Positions 17,741 through 26,079 of a stretch of DNA of 54,638 nucleotides are shown one piece after another. The notes beneath the pieces are model-generated. The model was not told the DNA's origin. It did no database searches and saw nothing but the letters and a program-made list of their open reading frames with translations. Within the stretch, counting starts at the first letter, position 1, and each line of letters opens with the position of its first letter. The translations under genes and the position numbers were made by a program. The stretch comes from T3Sed10-241 sp036751905 (GTDB lineage Bacteria > Bacteroidota > Bacteroidia > Flavobacteriales_D > Cryomorphaceae): the NCBI GenBank assembly GCA_036751905.1, contig DAIOTP010000007.1, forward strand, positions 1 through 54,638, in the 5' to 3' direction.

Positions 17741-19066
17741 ATGAGTATTTCCAACATCGTATTTTTGGTTGTCTTGATATTGGCAAGCATTGCCTTTGGG
17801 AGGCAGTTCAAACGCATTCGCCGCAACATTCTGCTCGGTAAGGATGTCGACAGAAGTGACCGGCCTGCTGACCGCCTGAAGGTCATGGGTCGTGTAGCTT
17901 TGGGACAGTCAAAAATGGTTAGGCGGCCGTTCGCGGGAGTCATGCACATATTCATTTATGTAGGCTTTGTGATCATAAACATTGAAGTTCTTGAAATCAT
18001 CATTGATGGCATTTTTGGAACCCACCGTATTTTTTCACCGCTTGGCCCGGTGTACAATGTGCTCATAGGCAGCTTTGAAGTACTTGCTTTTTTGGTGCTC
18101 GTGGCTTGTGTAGCATTTCTTGTGCGACGAAATATCGGGCGCATCAAGCGATTTTTTGGCAGAGAAATGCCCGGCTGGCCTACGCGCGACGCCAACATCA
18201 TATTGTGGGTGGAAATAGTACTGATGGGAGCTTTCCTTACAATGAATGCTGCCGATAGCTTGTTACAGGAGCGGGGCAATGAGTACTACCCCATCGCTGG
18301 CTCCTTCCCTGTGAGTGGGTTGATCAGTCCCCTGTTTGCAGGAATGAGCACAGATGCACTCATTTTGCTCGAGCGGGGTGCTTGGTGGGCACACATTGTT
18401 GGAATTTTGCTTTTCTTGAACTATCTGCCTATTTCCAAGCATTTTCACATCATCATGGCCTTCCCAAACACTTACTTCAGCAACCTGCGTGAGCAAGGCC
18501 ACTTTAGCAACATGAAGCGCGTTACCGACGAAGTGAAATTGATGATGGATCCCGATGCTGATCCCTATGCCGCAGCCCCAGCTGCCGAAGAAGGCGCTGC
18601 ACCAGAAAAGTTTGGCGCAAAAGATGTTGCCGATCTGACTTGGAAAAATTTGATGGATGCGTATTCATGCACCGAATGTGGGCGTTGTACCGATGAATGC
18701 CCTGCCAATATAACCGGAAAAAAACTTTCGCCGCGCAAAATCATGATGGATACACGCGACCGGCTTGAGGAAGTAGGACGAAATATTGACAAACACGGGG
18801 TTGGATATGACGATGGTAAGTCTCTTCTTGGAGACTACATCACCCCCGAAGAATTATGGGCTTGCACCACTTGCAATGCATGTGTGCAGGCATGTCCAGT
18901 GATGATCAGCCCTCTGGAAATCATTGTTGATCTGCGCCGTTACCTTGTTATGGAAGAAAGCAAGGGCCCATCGGAGTTTAACAGCATGTATACCAATGTA
19001 GAAAACAACGGCGCGCCTTGGGCATTCGCACAGGCCGACCGACTGAAATGGGCTGATGAAGCCTGA
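17741..19066 (+). CDS. Membrane-bound 4Fe-4S electron-transfer protein
   Basis: This 441-residue protein has about five membrane helices in its first 240 residues, similar to nitrate-reductase-gamma-type membrane modules, and two 4Fe-4S ferredoxin motifs: CTECGRCTDECP near residue 310 and CTTCNACVQACP near 375. The arrangement resembles the membrane partner of heterodisulfide-reductase-like or LutB/GlpC-type complexes. It is followed after 12 bases by a CCG-domain protein, and the two probably form one complex passing electrons between a cytosolic donor and the quinone pool or a thiol. The substrate is unknown. An alanine-rich linker (about 275-290) joins the two halves. Confidence 0.85.
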   Translation: MSISNIVFLVVLILASIAFGRQFKRIRRNILLGKDVDRSDRPADRLKVMGRVALGQSKMVRRPFAGVMHIFIYVGFVIINIEVLEIIIDGIFGTHRIFSPLGPVYNVLIGSFEVLAFLVLVACVAFLVRRNIGRIKRFFGREMPGWPTRDANIILWVEIVLMGAFLTMNAADSLLQERGNEYYPIAGSFPVSGLISPLFAGMSTDALILLERGAWWAHIVGILLFLNYLPISKHFHIIMAFPNTYFSNLREQGHFSNMKRVTDEVKLMMDPDADPYAAAPAAEEGAAPEKFGAKDVADLTWKNLMDAYSCTECGRCTDECPANITGKKLSPRKIMMDTRDRLEEVGRNIDKHGVGYDDGKSLLGDYITPEELWACTTCNACVQACPVMISPLEIIVDLRRYLVMEESKGPSEFNSMYTNVENNGAPWAFAQADRLKWADEA

Positions 19067-19078
19067 TATACAATTCTT

Positions 19079-19873
19079 ATGAGCAATAATTTAAAAGTGC
19101 CTACCATGGCCGAAATGCTTGCCGCAGGCGAAATCCCTGAGGTGCTGTTTTGGGTAGGTTGCGCAGGCAGTTTCGACGACCGCGCGAAGAAAATTACAAA
19201 GGCATTGGTCAAAATCCTGCAAAAAGCCGATGTCAAATTTGCAGTATTGGGTACAGAAGAAGCCTGTACTGGTGATCCTGCCAAAAGGGCTGGCAATGAA
19301 TTTCTGTTTCAAATGCAGGCCATGATGAATATCCAGGTCCTTAATGCCTACGAGGTAAAACAGATTGTCACGGGTTGCCCCCATTGCTTTAATACTTTGA
19401 AAAATGAATACCCTGAGTTGGGTGGCAACTACGAGGTGATGCACCATACGCAGTTTATCCAAAAGCTCATCAATGAAGGGCGACTCAGTCTTGCAGGGGG
19501 TGGCAGCTTTAAGGGCAAGCGAATTACCTTTCATGATCCTTGTTACCTCGGAAGGGGCAATGGCGTGTATGAGGCGCCGCGCGAGCTGCTTTCCAAGCTT
19601 GATGCAGAGCTCGTTGAGATGAAACGCTGCAAAAGCCGCGGGTTGTGCTGTGGAGCAGGTGGCGCGCAAATGTTCAAAGAAGCCGAACCCGGCAACAAGG
19701 AAGTAAATATCGAACGCACTGAAGAAGCCCTTGGGCTCAAGCCACAAATTATTGCTACTGGTTGTCCTTTTTGCAATACCATGATGACCGACGGTGTAAA
19801 GAACAAAGAACAAGAAGCAGAAGTGCGCGTACTCGACATCGCTGAACTCATTGCACAAGCACAAGACTTATGA
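19079..19873 (+). CDS. HdrB-like CCG-domain Fe-S protein
   Basis: The 264-residue protein carries two cysteine-rich CCG domains of the heterodisulfide reductase B / LutA / GlpC type. The second is complete: FHDPCYLGR, then RGLCCGAGG, then GCPFCNTMM. In the first, the usual CC pair is a single cysteine (EEACTGDPAKR) followed by GCPHCFN. In HdrB such motifs hold non-cubane 4Fe-4S clusters that reduce disulfides. Its partner is the preceding membrane Fe-S protein. The next gene overlaps its stop by four bases (ATGA), so translation is probably coupled. Confidence 0.88.
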   Translation: MSNNLKVPTMAEMLAAGEIPEVLFWVGCAGSFDDRAKKITKALVKILQKADVKFAVLGTEEACTGDPAKRAGNEFLFQMQAMMNIQVLNAYEVKQIVTGCPHCFNTLKNEYPELGGNYEVMHHTQFIQKLINEGRLSLAGGGSFKGKRITFHDPCYLGRGNGVYEAPRELLSKLDAELVEMKRCKSRGLCCGAGGAQMFKEAEPGNKEVNIERTEEALGLKPQIIATGCPFCNTMMTDGVKNKEQEAEVRVLDIAELIAQAQDL

Positions 19874-20376
19874 ATACCCTAGCTCAGCCATTTGTTTCCT
19901 TGCCCGAGGGTTATCCCGATTCTACCCGCGTGTGGATATACCAAACCAATGTAGCACTGAGCCCCGAACAAAGCGAAGCCATCATCGAGCGTCTTTCGGC
20001 CTTTTGCAGCCAATGGAAAGCCCATAACCTACAATTGAGGGCAACGGGAAGGGTCTACATGAACCGGTTCATTTGCCTATTTGCCGACGAGTCACAGGCT
20101 GGAGCTTCTGGATGTTCTATAGATACTTCAGTCAGGTTTATTCAGCAACTTGAAAAGGACTATTCACTCGTGCTTACTGATCGCATGTCAATGGCTTACC
20201 TTGATGACACAAGGGTGAAAACGCTTCCTTTGCAGTCTTTAAAAAGCGCATTGTCCAATGGCTTGATCCATTCTGATGTCATGGTTTTTGACAATTTAGT
20301 TGCCAATCTGGGAGACATGCAGCAAAAATGGATTATTGCGCTTAAAGACAGTTGGTTCATGCGCTTTGCAACTTAA
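19870..20376 (+). CDS. Conserved hypothetical protein
   Basis: A 168-residue soluble protein without signal peptide, membrane helix or recognised catalytic motif. Homologues in Bacteroidota are, from memory, often mislabelled as ABC transporter ATPases, but no Walker A motif is present here. The segment RVWIYQTNVALSPEQ at the N-terminus and a tryptophan-rich end (KWIIALKDSWF) are the most distinctive parts. It overlaps the HdrB-like gene by four bases and is likely made with it. Its 3' end overlaps the convergent phosphatase gene by 20 bases. Confidence 0.8.
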   Translation: MNTLAQPFVSLPEGYPDSTRVWIYQTNVALSPEQSEAIIERLSAFCSQWKAHNLQLRATGRVYMNRFICLFADESQAGASGCSIDTSVRFIQQLEKDYSLVLTDRMSMAYLDDTRVKTLPLQSLKSALSNGLIHSDVMVFDNLVANLGDMQQKWIIALKDSWFMRFAT

Positions 20377-21163
20377 GTCGTGCCGACATTTGTCCAATGG
20401 CTTCGCTGTCAGCGTTTTTCTTTTTCCATACCGTTCCGCTGTCCATATCAATGCATACAAGCTTTCCATAGCCTGATTGTCCGGCCCTTACGCATCCGTT
20501 GTCTATGGGAGTAATCATCGCACCAGTGGCTGCAGCCTCCTCTATCGCTTTAATGTGCTTTGGAACGTGCCCGTGAATGACGCGTTTTCCTTCATATTTC
20601 AACATATCATATACCATTTGTCGTGTCCAAAGCATATGATGCCATGACCTTAATGGCTTTTTGCTGAAAGTATCAAAGCCAGCATGCACAAGCAAGTGAC
20701 TCTCTGTTTCAAAATAGAAGGGTAAAATTCCGAAAAATCGGTCCATCCCGGGCCACAAGAATTCGGGCCTTTTCAAAAGGTGTGAAGCGTTCTGCCTTTC
20801 GGCAAAAAGACCTAGCTTGTGCGGTTGCGACCGATTGAAATCAAGGTAAAGCTGCTCATGGTTTCCCCGCAAAGGGTATATCTGATAGCCCTGAACAATA
20901 AGCATCTTGATATACTTCACTACCAACCTTGAGTAGGGTCCCCTACTCACAAAATCACCCAGAAGAAACAGTTGGTCATCTTTGTTGAGTCCCACTTTAT
21001 CCAACAATGCTGAAAATGTTTCAAAACAACCATGTATATCGCTAATTGCCAATCGTCTGCCCTGGCCACGTGGTATGTGATACACCCGTGCCCTTGGATC
21101 GATGGAAGTACCAAAGCGCTGCATGAGCAATTGCTCCGTAAGGTGGGGACTGTTGACGATCAC
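20357..21163 (-). CDS. PPP-type metallophosphoesterase (serine/threonine phosphatase-like)
   Basis: The 268-residue protein has the ordered motifs of the calcineurin-like family: SDIHG (D42, H44), GDFVSRGP (D70), LRGNHE (N101, H102), VHAGFD and HGHVPK. All metal ligands seem present. In PPP phosphatases the second motif is normally GDxVDRG; here the second aspartate is S73 while the phosphate-binding arginine R74 is kept. That aspartate normally polarises the catalytic histidine, so activity or substrate choice may be altered. Cytoplasmic, substrate unknown. It is transcribed toward the + strand operon and overlaps its last gene by 20 bases. Confidence 0.9.
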   Translation of the reverse strand: MIVNSPHLTEQLLMQRFGTSIDPRARVYHIPRGQGRRLAISDIHGCFETFSALLDKVGLNKDDQLFLLGDFVSRGPYSRLVVKYIKMLIVQGYQIYPLRGNHEQLYLDFNRSQPHKLGLFAERQNASHLLKRPEFLWPGMDRFFGILPFYFETESHLLVHAGFDTFSKKPLRSWHHMLWTRQMVYDMLKYEGKRVIHGHVPKHIKAIEEAAATGAMITPIDNGCVRAGQSGYGKLVCIDMDSGTVWKKKNADSEAIGQMSARLKLQSA

Positions 21164-21198
21164 TTGAGCGATGTATCTATTCCAAAAGTGGCGATGTT

Positions 21199-21963
21199 CT
21201 AATTATCAAATTTTAGGGCATATATAATACGATTTTGATGCCCATCCCGGTTGAATGCTTTCACTTGCAACACAACTGGCAGCTCATTGAGGTTGTCGAA
21301 CTTGATAGATTCAGCATGGGCTGCATCCCATACCAACGTGGTATCGCCCAGTGGATACGTGACGGTGCGCAGGTTGTTTCCGCGCTCACCCCTAAGCTCA
21401 ATAAGTACACGTGCCAATCCCCCATTGTCAACAACAGTACCGCTAAACAGTAAGGAATCCTGATCCGATAGCAAAAGTTCATTGAATTCATTTGTCGCAG
21501 GAATGGTTTCAAATTCAATAAATTCGGCTTGCATACCGGGTCGTACCACGAAAAAGCGAAGAAGGGAATCTACACTCGCATTACCTTGAAAATCGGCTAC
21601 TTGAAAACCCAATTCATACATTCCTGCAAGGGCCGAATCAGGAAGCACAAATTGATAGCTTTCCAAAAATTCATTGGTTCCAAGATCAATCACGCGCACT
21701 TCGCTCCACGCTTCCCATGTTTTGCCGAAGGCCTCCCTGATACGAAACCGCATTTGATTCAAGCCCTCGTTGTCGCGCACGTGTACATGGGCTACCAGAA
21801 ATTCCCCTGGTTGAATTTCTTTGCTTTCGAGTTGAAAACGCAATATTTGAGGTGGAATGATATCCCGGTTGTCATTACATGCCGTTAGCACTGCAAGTAG
21901 AAAAATGAACGTGAAACAAAATTCATTCCCTCTAAATATAAAAGAGCCACGCAAAAAATTCAT
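21199..21963 (-). CDS. DUF4625-type lipoprotein
   Basis: The 254-residue protein has a lipobox (AVLTAC, lipidated C29). The mature part opens with PPQILRFQLE and the motif H59-V-H61-V followed by RDNEGLNQMR, the H-x-H-V then D-x-x-G-L pattern that I take as the DUF4625 hallmark. Two Ig-like beta domains seem present (about 38-145 and 155-254). It is a surface or periplasmic lipoprotein. Paired histidines suggest metal binding, which is an inference. It is the second gene of a two-gene minus-strand unit: its start overlaps the stop of the upstream lipoprotein by four bases. Confidence 0.78.
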   Translation of the reverse strand: MNFLRGSFIFRGNEFCFTFIFLLAVLTACNDNRDIIPPQILRFQLESKEIQPGEFLVAHVHVRDNEGLNQMRFRIREAFGKTWEAWSEVRVIDLGTNEFLESYQFVLPDSALAGMYELGFQVADFQGNASVDSLLRFFVVRPGMQAEFIEFETIPATNEFNELLLSDQDSLLFSGTVVDNGGLARVLIELRGERGNNLRTVTYPLGDTTLVWDAAHAESIKFDNLNELPVVLQVKAFNRDGHQNRIIYALKFDN

Positions 21964-22535
21964 TGTATTGAAAGCGGAAACACTGCGTCTAAAACTATTT
22001 CGCCACCCATATTTGGATTATACACGTCACCACCTGATAGTACGGGCTGTTTTACCAAACCTTTCACCACCTTGACGCGCAATTCAGCCCCTGCTTGTGT
22101 GGGACCCGTCATTTCCCATGCGGTAAACAATCCAAGGGCAAGTCCTTGTTGTACATCATTGTATTGAAAAATACCAACAGCCTCAGCAGGAAATTCAAAA
22201 AACAACTGGTATTGATCTCTATTGTTGCTCACAGCCAATGTCAAATCTTCACCCAGTAAATTGTCTGAAAGCCGAATATTCAAAAAATAAAGTCCACTAC
22301 CCAACGCAATTTCCTGTATTGTAGGTGGTGTTTCACTGGAATTATAACTGAAGCGGAACACTTGATTCAGTACTTCAGGATCATTGAAAGTAAGCTCAAT
22401 AGCATTGATGACAGGTGCAGGAGGAGGCGGATCGCCTTCATCATCATTGCTACACGCTGGCAGTAATGCAATAGACAAGAGCAATGGCATCAAATATGGA
22501 ACCTTAATGCCCTTATTCAAAAAATTTGTGATCAT
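21960..22535 (-). CDS. Small lipoprotein, function unknown
   Basis: A 191-residue lipoprotein (lipobox IALLPAC, C28) with a proline/aspartate-rich linker (DDEGDPPPPAP) and a beta-rich mature domain. It contains QEIALGSGLYFLNIRLSD and ends in a hydrophobic strand, GEIVLDAVFPLSI. No enzymatic motif is seen. It overlaps the downstream DUF4625 gene by four bases and is divergent from a second DUF4625 gene across a 180-base control region, so the three probably work together at the outer membrane, perhaps in metal uptake. That role is inferred from the company only. Confidence 0.75.
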   Translation of the reverse strand: MITNFLNKGIKVPYLMPLLLSIALLPACSNDDEGDPPPPAPVINAIELTFNDPEVLNQVFRFSYNSSETPPTIQEIALGSGLYFLNIRLSDNLLGEDLTLAVSNNRDQYQLFFEFPAEAVGIFQYNDVQQGLALGLFTAWEMTGPTQAGAELRVKVVKGLVKQPVLSGGDVYNPNMGGEIVLDAVFPLSIQ

Positions 22536-22678
22536 GTCTCAACATTGGAATAATAACGAATGTACACATTTGGTCCCACATTTCATGACAGTCGTGCAAT
22601 AACATTACTAAAGAAAAGGTAACCCAAATCTTTGGCAGATTAAAGTTCTAAAAAGTAGGTCAATTAAATGTTAAGCTT

Positions 22679-22699
22679 TACTTTTGCAACATTGTTGCA
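22679..22699 (+). promoter_or_regulatory. -7 element overlapped by a perfect palindrome (candidate operator)
   Basis: TACTTTTG at 22679-22686 fits the TAnnTTTG -7 consensus and is 29 bases before the DUF4625 ATG at 22716. Overlapping its end is TGCAACA-T-TGTTGCA (22685-22699), a perfect 7-1-7 inverted repeat of the size bound by Fur/Zur-family dimers. The core CAACATTG recurs at 22540-22547, directly before the start of the divergent lipoprotein gene. A repressor here would block the + strand promoter. Confidence 0.6.
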
Positions 22700-22715
22700 T
22701 TAAATAAACTCACCA

Positions 22716-23648
22716 ATGAAAAAATTAGTATTTCTCTTCTGCGCAAGCTTGACATTTCTTACGGCTTGTAACAATGATGATGATGGCAATGGCAATGGAG
22801 GAAACAACGCTGACAGTGTTGCTCCCACCATAGGATTTGCCGAAACCCGGGATGCATTCAGGCCTTCCAATGGCGAATCACGCAATACCAGCACATCACA
22901 CATGCACGTACGTTTTAAGGCAAGCGACCCATCGGGACTCGCCGAAGTACGCGCTTCAGTAAATGGAACTTACTCCGGTACCGTCCCCAGTAACTTTTAC
23001 CTTCTTGATATTACGGATGTGTACAGCCCAACTGCTGACAATGAAACATTCCGATTCAATGCAGGAGCAACTGAACTCAATGTGGATAGTGACAATACGG
23101 ACATCTATTGGTTTGGGTCCCGCAGCCGCCCGGAAGTAACTGGTGCTGTCCTCGCTGGGCCCTATAATTTCAGTGTTTGGGCCAAAGATGTTTTTGACAA
23201 CGAAACAGGTCCCGACGAGATGGTCAACACACGCTTCTATATCAACCGCAGTTATGCCCCCGAAATTACAATATCAAACCTGAATGACGAGGGCGAGATA
23301 GAAGGAGTTGAAAATGAAGCCCTAAATGTTCAAGGTTTTATCCGCATTGGGACAACAAATCTCGCCAGTGATTTGGCATTTATATGGATAAGGCTTGTTG
23401 AGGAAGATATGCATGACGACGATGTGGCAGGTAGCCCCATTTCGGAAGCAGTATGGGGTACATCAAAGCGCATATCAGCCAATGGCGCAGCGCTACCCAA
23501 TTCACAAAATCTCGACTTAAGTGAAATCCTTTCTGGCAGCAATGCCATCACTTTACCTGATGGGCATGGTCATTATGACCTTATCCTATGGGCCGAAGAT
23601 GAAAATGGAAATGTGAGCAGGACAACATTTGAGGTTCACGCTGATTGA
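22716..23648 (+). CDS. DUF4625-type lipoprotein
   Basis: The 310-residue lipoprotein has a clear lipobox (TFLTAC, C18) and an Asp/Asn/Gly-rich linker. The mature part shows H62-M-H64-V followed by DPSGLAEVR, the same arrangement as in the other DUF4625 protein nearby, and a second histidine pair near the end (DGHGHYDLILWAEDENGN), with two Ig-like domains. It is probably anchored in the outer membrane. A palindromic candidate operator covers its -7 element and a strong hairpin follows the stop, so it looks like a single regulated gene. Metal binding by the histidine pairs is an inference. Confidence 0.82.
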   Translation: MKKLVFLFCASLTFLTACNNDDDGNGNGGNNADSVAPTIGFAETRDAFRPSNGESRNTSTSHMHVRFKASDPSGLAEVRASVNGTYSGTVPSNFYLLDITDVYSPTADNETFRFNAGATELNVDSDNTDIYWFGSRSRPEVTGAVLAGPYNFSVWAKDVFDNETGPDEMVNTRFYINRSYAPEITISNLNDEGEIEGVENEALNVQGFIRIGTTNLASDLAFIWIRLVEEDMHDDDVAGSPISEAVWGTSKRISANGAALPNSQNLDLSEILSGSNAITLPDGHGHYDLILWAEDENGNVSRTTFEVHAD

Positions 23649-23672
23649 GGTCTCCAACAATGAAAAAAAAAA

Positions 23673-23704
23673 AAAGGGAAGTGGATTTCACTTCCCTTTC
23701 TTTT
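23673..23704. terminator. Strong bidirectional terminator
   Basis: An 11-bp perfect stem AAAGGGAAGTG / CACTTCCCTTT with a five-base loop, preceded by an A run and followed by CTTTTT, so it has a U tract on either strand. It separates the convergent DUF4625 and GNAT genes. Confidence 0.9.
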
Positions 23705-24174
23705 TAGAGTTGGTGGTACATCACATAGTGGGTTCCTATGGATTCAATCTCAAACGCTTCCCCATGTTTTGCAAAACCCAATCGTTCGTAAAATGGAACC
23801 GCCGCTTCACGTGCATTGCACCATACAAGGTCGTACTGATATGCCTTGTAAATTTGTAGAGCATGCTGTACCAGGGTGCTGCCATACCCCCTGTTTCTGG
23901 CATCGGGATGAGTAGCCATACCACGCAGTTGAATGGGTTTATTCCTTTGAAGTTCCGGGTGTGCCTTTTCGTAAAATGACCCTATCGCCAATATCTTACC
24001 CCACATATCGGCCACTGTGAAATGTGAGGTGCCTTCATCCTCATCGCCTGCAAAGCGGCAGTCATCAAGTGTGCCTCCCGGCCTGAGTACCAAAAGCCTG
24101 AGCGCATAAACATCCTCCAGGGTACCTTCACCTACTGCATAGGGTATGCTGTGTAACTTTTCATTTTTCATCAT
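23704..24174 (-). CDS. GNAT-family N-acetyltransferase
   Basis: The 156-residue protein is a single GNAT domain. The acetyl-CoA-binding motif A reads MATHPDARNRGYGSTLVQHA (residues about 86-105), with R-x-x-G-Y-G in place, and FYERLGFAKHGEAF forms the usual final strand-helix. The substrate is unknown. It starts one base after the stop of the upstream DUF962 gene, so the two are co-transcribed, and it ends at the bidirectional terminator. Confidence 0.88.
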   Translation of the reverse strand: MMKNEKLHSIPYAVGEGTLEDVYALRLLVLRPGGTLDDCRFAGDEDEGTSHFTVADMWGKILAIGSFYEKAHPELQRNKPIQLRGMATHPDARNRGYGSTLVQHALQIYKAYQYDLVWCNAREAAVPFYERLGFAKHGEAFEIESIGTHYVMYHQL

Positions 24175-24175
24175 G

Positions 24176-24655
24176 TCAATAGGGTATTCCAGCCTTTCGG
24201 TAAATAAAGTGAAGCAACCAGGCGGGGCCGATCATCAAAAACTTCAAATCATCAAAGAAGCTTGGCTTCGCGCCTTCAATTTTGTGACCTATAAATTGAC
24301 CTATCCAACTCACAATAAATACAGTTAAAAAAAACATCCAAGCATCTCCTTGAAAATTGATCACCACTACACGAACGAGCAGCAACACACCCACCGAAAT
24401 GAGCGCCATGCCAATGGCTATACTCATCGAAAGGCGCATAAAAAAAACAATGCCCAATAGCAACAAAAAAGTACCCATGTGCATGAACCCATTGATGAAT
24501 GACGGCACCCATTTAGAAAGGAAGGGGAATTGAATCAGCGACAATAGGCCAATTAAGGTAATGAAAATAAGAGGCACACAAATCCAGTGCAGCAATTTGT
24601 TGGTCGGGTTTTGGTGGCTTTCGCCATAAGCATCAAACCATTGTTGCATAGTCAT
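24176..24655 (-). CDS. DUF962 / Mpo1-like membrane protein
   Basis: A 159-residue protein with three or four membrane helices. It begins with the DUF962 signature WFDAYGESHQNPTNKLLHW and contains GQFIGHKIEGAKPSFFDD, whose histidines match the conserved ones of Mpo1, a yeast dioxygenase acting on 2-hydroxy fatty acids. Bacterial members are uncharacterised. The start could be the first or the third codon (both ATG). It lies one base upstream of the GNAT gene and is separated from the nqr operon terminator by few bases. Confidence 0.85.
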   Translation of the reverse strand: MTMQQWFDAYGESHQNPTNKLLHWICVPLIFITLIGLLSLIQFPFLSKWVPSFINGFMHMGTFLLLLGIVFFMRLSMSIAIGMALISVGVLLLVRVVVINFQGDAWMFFLTVFIVSWIGQFIGHKIEGAKPSFFDDLKFLMIGPAWLLHFIYRKAGIPY

Positions 24656-24698
24656 GTCCGGAATTTTGAATGAAAGTACAAAAACTACCGAAATGACA

Positions 24699-24722
24699 AA
24701 AGCCCGACTCTCGACGGGCTTT
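24699..24722 (-). terminator. Terminator of the nqr operon
   Basis: Stem AAAGCCCG / CGGGCTTT around an eight-base loop; on the minus strand it continues into TTTTGTCATTT. It is 24 bases past the nqrF stop and just before the DUF962 gene. Confidence 0.7.
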
Positions 24723-24745
24723 CATCATTCATTACGTGGCATACC

Positions 24746-26041
24746 TTAACCACCAAAATCGTCAAAGGCGACATTTTCCGGTGGCACACCCCACTCATCT
24801 ACCATTTTGAGTACGGCGGCATTCATAAGCGGTGGTCCACAGAAATAGAATTCAATGTCCTCCGGTGTCTCGTGTTTGGAGAGGTACTGATCAATTACAG
24901 CTTGGTGTACAAAGCCTGTGAAACCGTCTCCCTCATCGTCCATATCCTTTTTCACCTTCCAATTGTCTTCTGGCAAAGGTTCTGAAAGCACTACATTGAA
25001 TTTGAAGTTTGGAAACTCCTTTTCAATTCTTTGGAAGTGATCAAGGTAAAACAGTTCGCGCTTTGAGCGACCACCGTACCAATAACTAACTTTTCGATCA
25101 GTTTTTAAGGTATGAAACAAGTGGAACAAATGTGAACGCATTGGCGCCATGCCTGCGCCACCACCGATGTACAACATTTCAGCACCTGTGTCTTTAATAA
25201 AGAATTCACCATAGGGTCCAGAAATGGTAACCTTATCGCCTGGCTTACATCCAAATACGAAACTTGAACATATTCCGGGATTTACGTCCATCCACTTATT
25301 TTTTGAGCGGTCCCATGGTGGAGTGGCGATACGAATATTCAAGATGATGATATTTCCTTCGGCTGGGTGGTTGGCCATGGAGTAAGCCCTGAAGATCTCT
25401 TCATTGTTCTTCATTTTCAAATCCCACAATCCAAATTTATCCCATTCTCCCTTAAAGTCCATAGGGTCACGGCCCAAATCGGGGTGCGATGTGATATCGA
25501 TATCTTTGTAATCCACAACGATTGGCGGAACGTCAATTTGTATGTATCCGCCCGCCTCGAATTCAAGGTGTTCACCCTCGGGTAACCTCACAACAAATTC
25601 TTTGATAAAAGAGGCCACGTTGTAGTTGGAAACCACTTCGCATTCCCATTTTTTGATACCAAATATTTCTTCTGGTATCTGAATTTTCATGTCCTGCTTC
25701 ACCTTCACTTGACACCCAAGCCTCCATTTTTCGGCTATCTCTTTGCGCGAGAAGTAAGGCGCCTCAGTAGGAAGGATTTCGCCACCCCCCTCAAGCACCT
25801 GGCATTTGCACATGGCACAAGTACCGCCTCCACCACAAGCCGAGGGCAAGAAGATTTTTTCATTGCTGAGCGTAGTGAGGATGGTGTTTCCCGATTCCAC
25901 TTCGATGGTTTTTTCACCATTGATTTCAAGCCTCACATTGCCAGATGGAGACAATTTGGATTTTGCGAAAAGCAACAAGCTTACCAACAATAAAATCACA
26001 ATTAAAAAAGCGCCGATCGTCGCGATTATAGTAACAGTCAT
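24746..26041 (-). CDS. nqrF: Na+-translocating NADH:quinone reductase subunit F
   Basis: The 431-residue NADH-oxidising subunit of Na+-NQR. An N-terminal membrane helix (3-25) is followed by a 2Fe-2S ferredoxin domain (C69, C75, C78 in SACGGGGTCAMC, fourth cysteine in WRLGCQV), an FAD domain with RAYSMANHP, and an NADH-binding domain (LYIGGGAGMAPMRSH). It feeds electrons from NADH to the 2Fe-2S and membrane clusters of the complex. The open frame extends upstream to 26230, but that part would overlap nqrE; the ATG at 26041 gives the usual N-terminus. It is the last gene of the operon. Confidence 0.97.
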   Translation of the reverse strand: MTVTIIATIGAFLIVILLLVSLLLFAKSKLSPSGNVRLEINGEKTIEVESGNTILTTLSNEKIFLPSACGGGGTCAMCKCQVLEGGGEILPTEAPYFSRKEIAEKWRLGCQVKVKQDMKIQIPEEIFGIKKWECEVVSNYNVASFIKEFVVRLPEGEHLEFEAGGYIQIDVPPIVVDYKDIDITSHPDLGRDPMDFKGEWDKFGLWDLKMKNNEEIFRAYSMANHPAEGNIIILNIRIATPPWDRSKNKWMDVNPGICSSFVFGCKPGDKVTISGPYGEFFIKDTGAEMLYIGGGAGMAPMRSHLFHLFHTLKTDRKVSYWYGGRSKRELFYLDHFQRIEKEFPNFKFNVVLSEPLPEDNWKVKKDMDDEGDGFTGFVHQAVIDQYLSKHETPEDIEFYFCGPPLMNAAVLKMVDEWGVPPENVAFDDFGG

Positions 26042-26079
26042 CTGAATATTTTTTTCAATTTTGAAACACGTAATCCGGC

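Noticed and set aside
19091..19864. 257-codon open frame on the minus strand within the HdrB-like gene
   Set aside because: The + strand frame has clear CCG motifs; the antisense frame has none and would leave no room for regulation.
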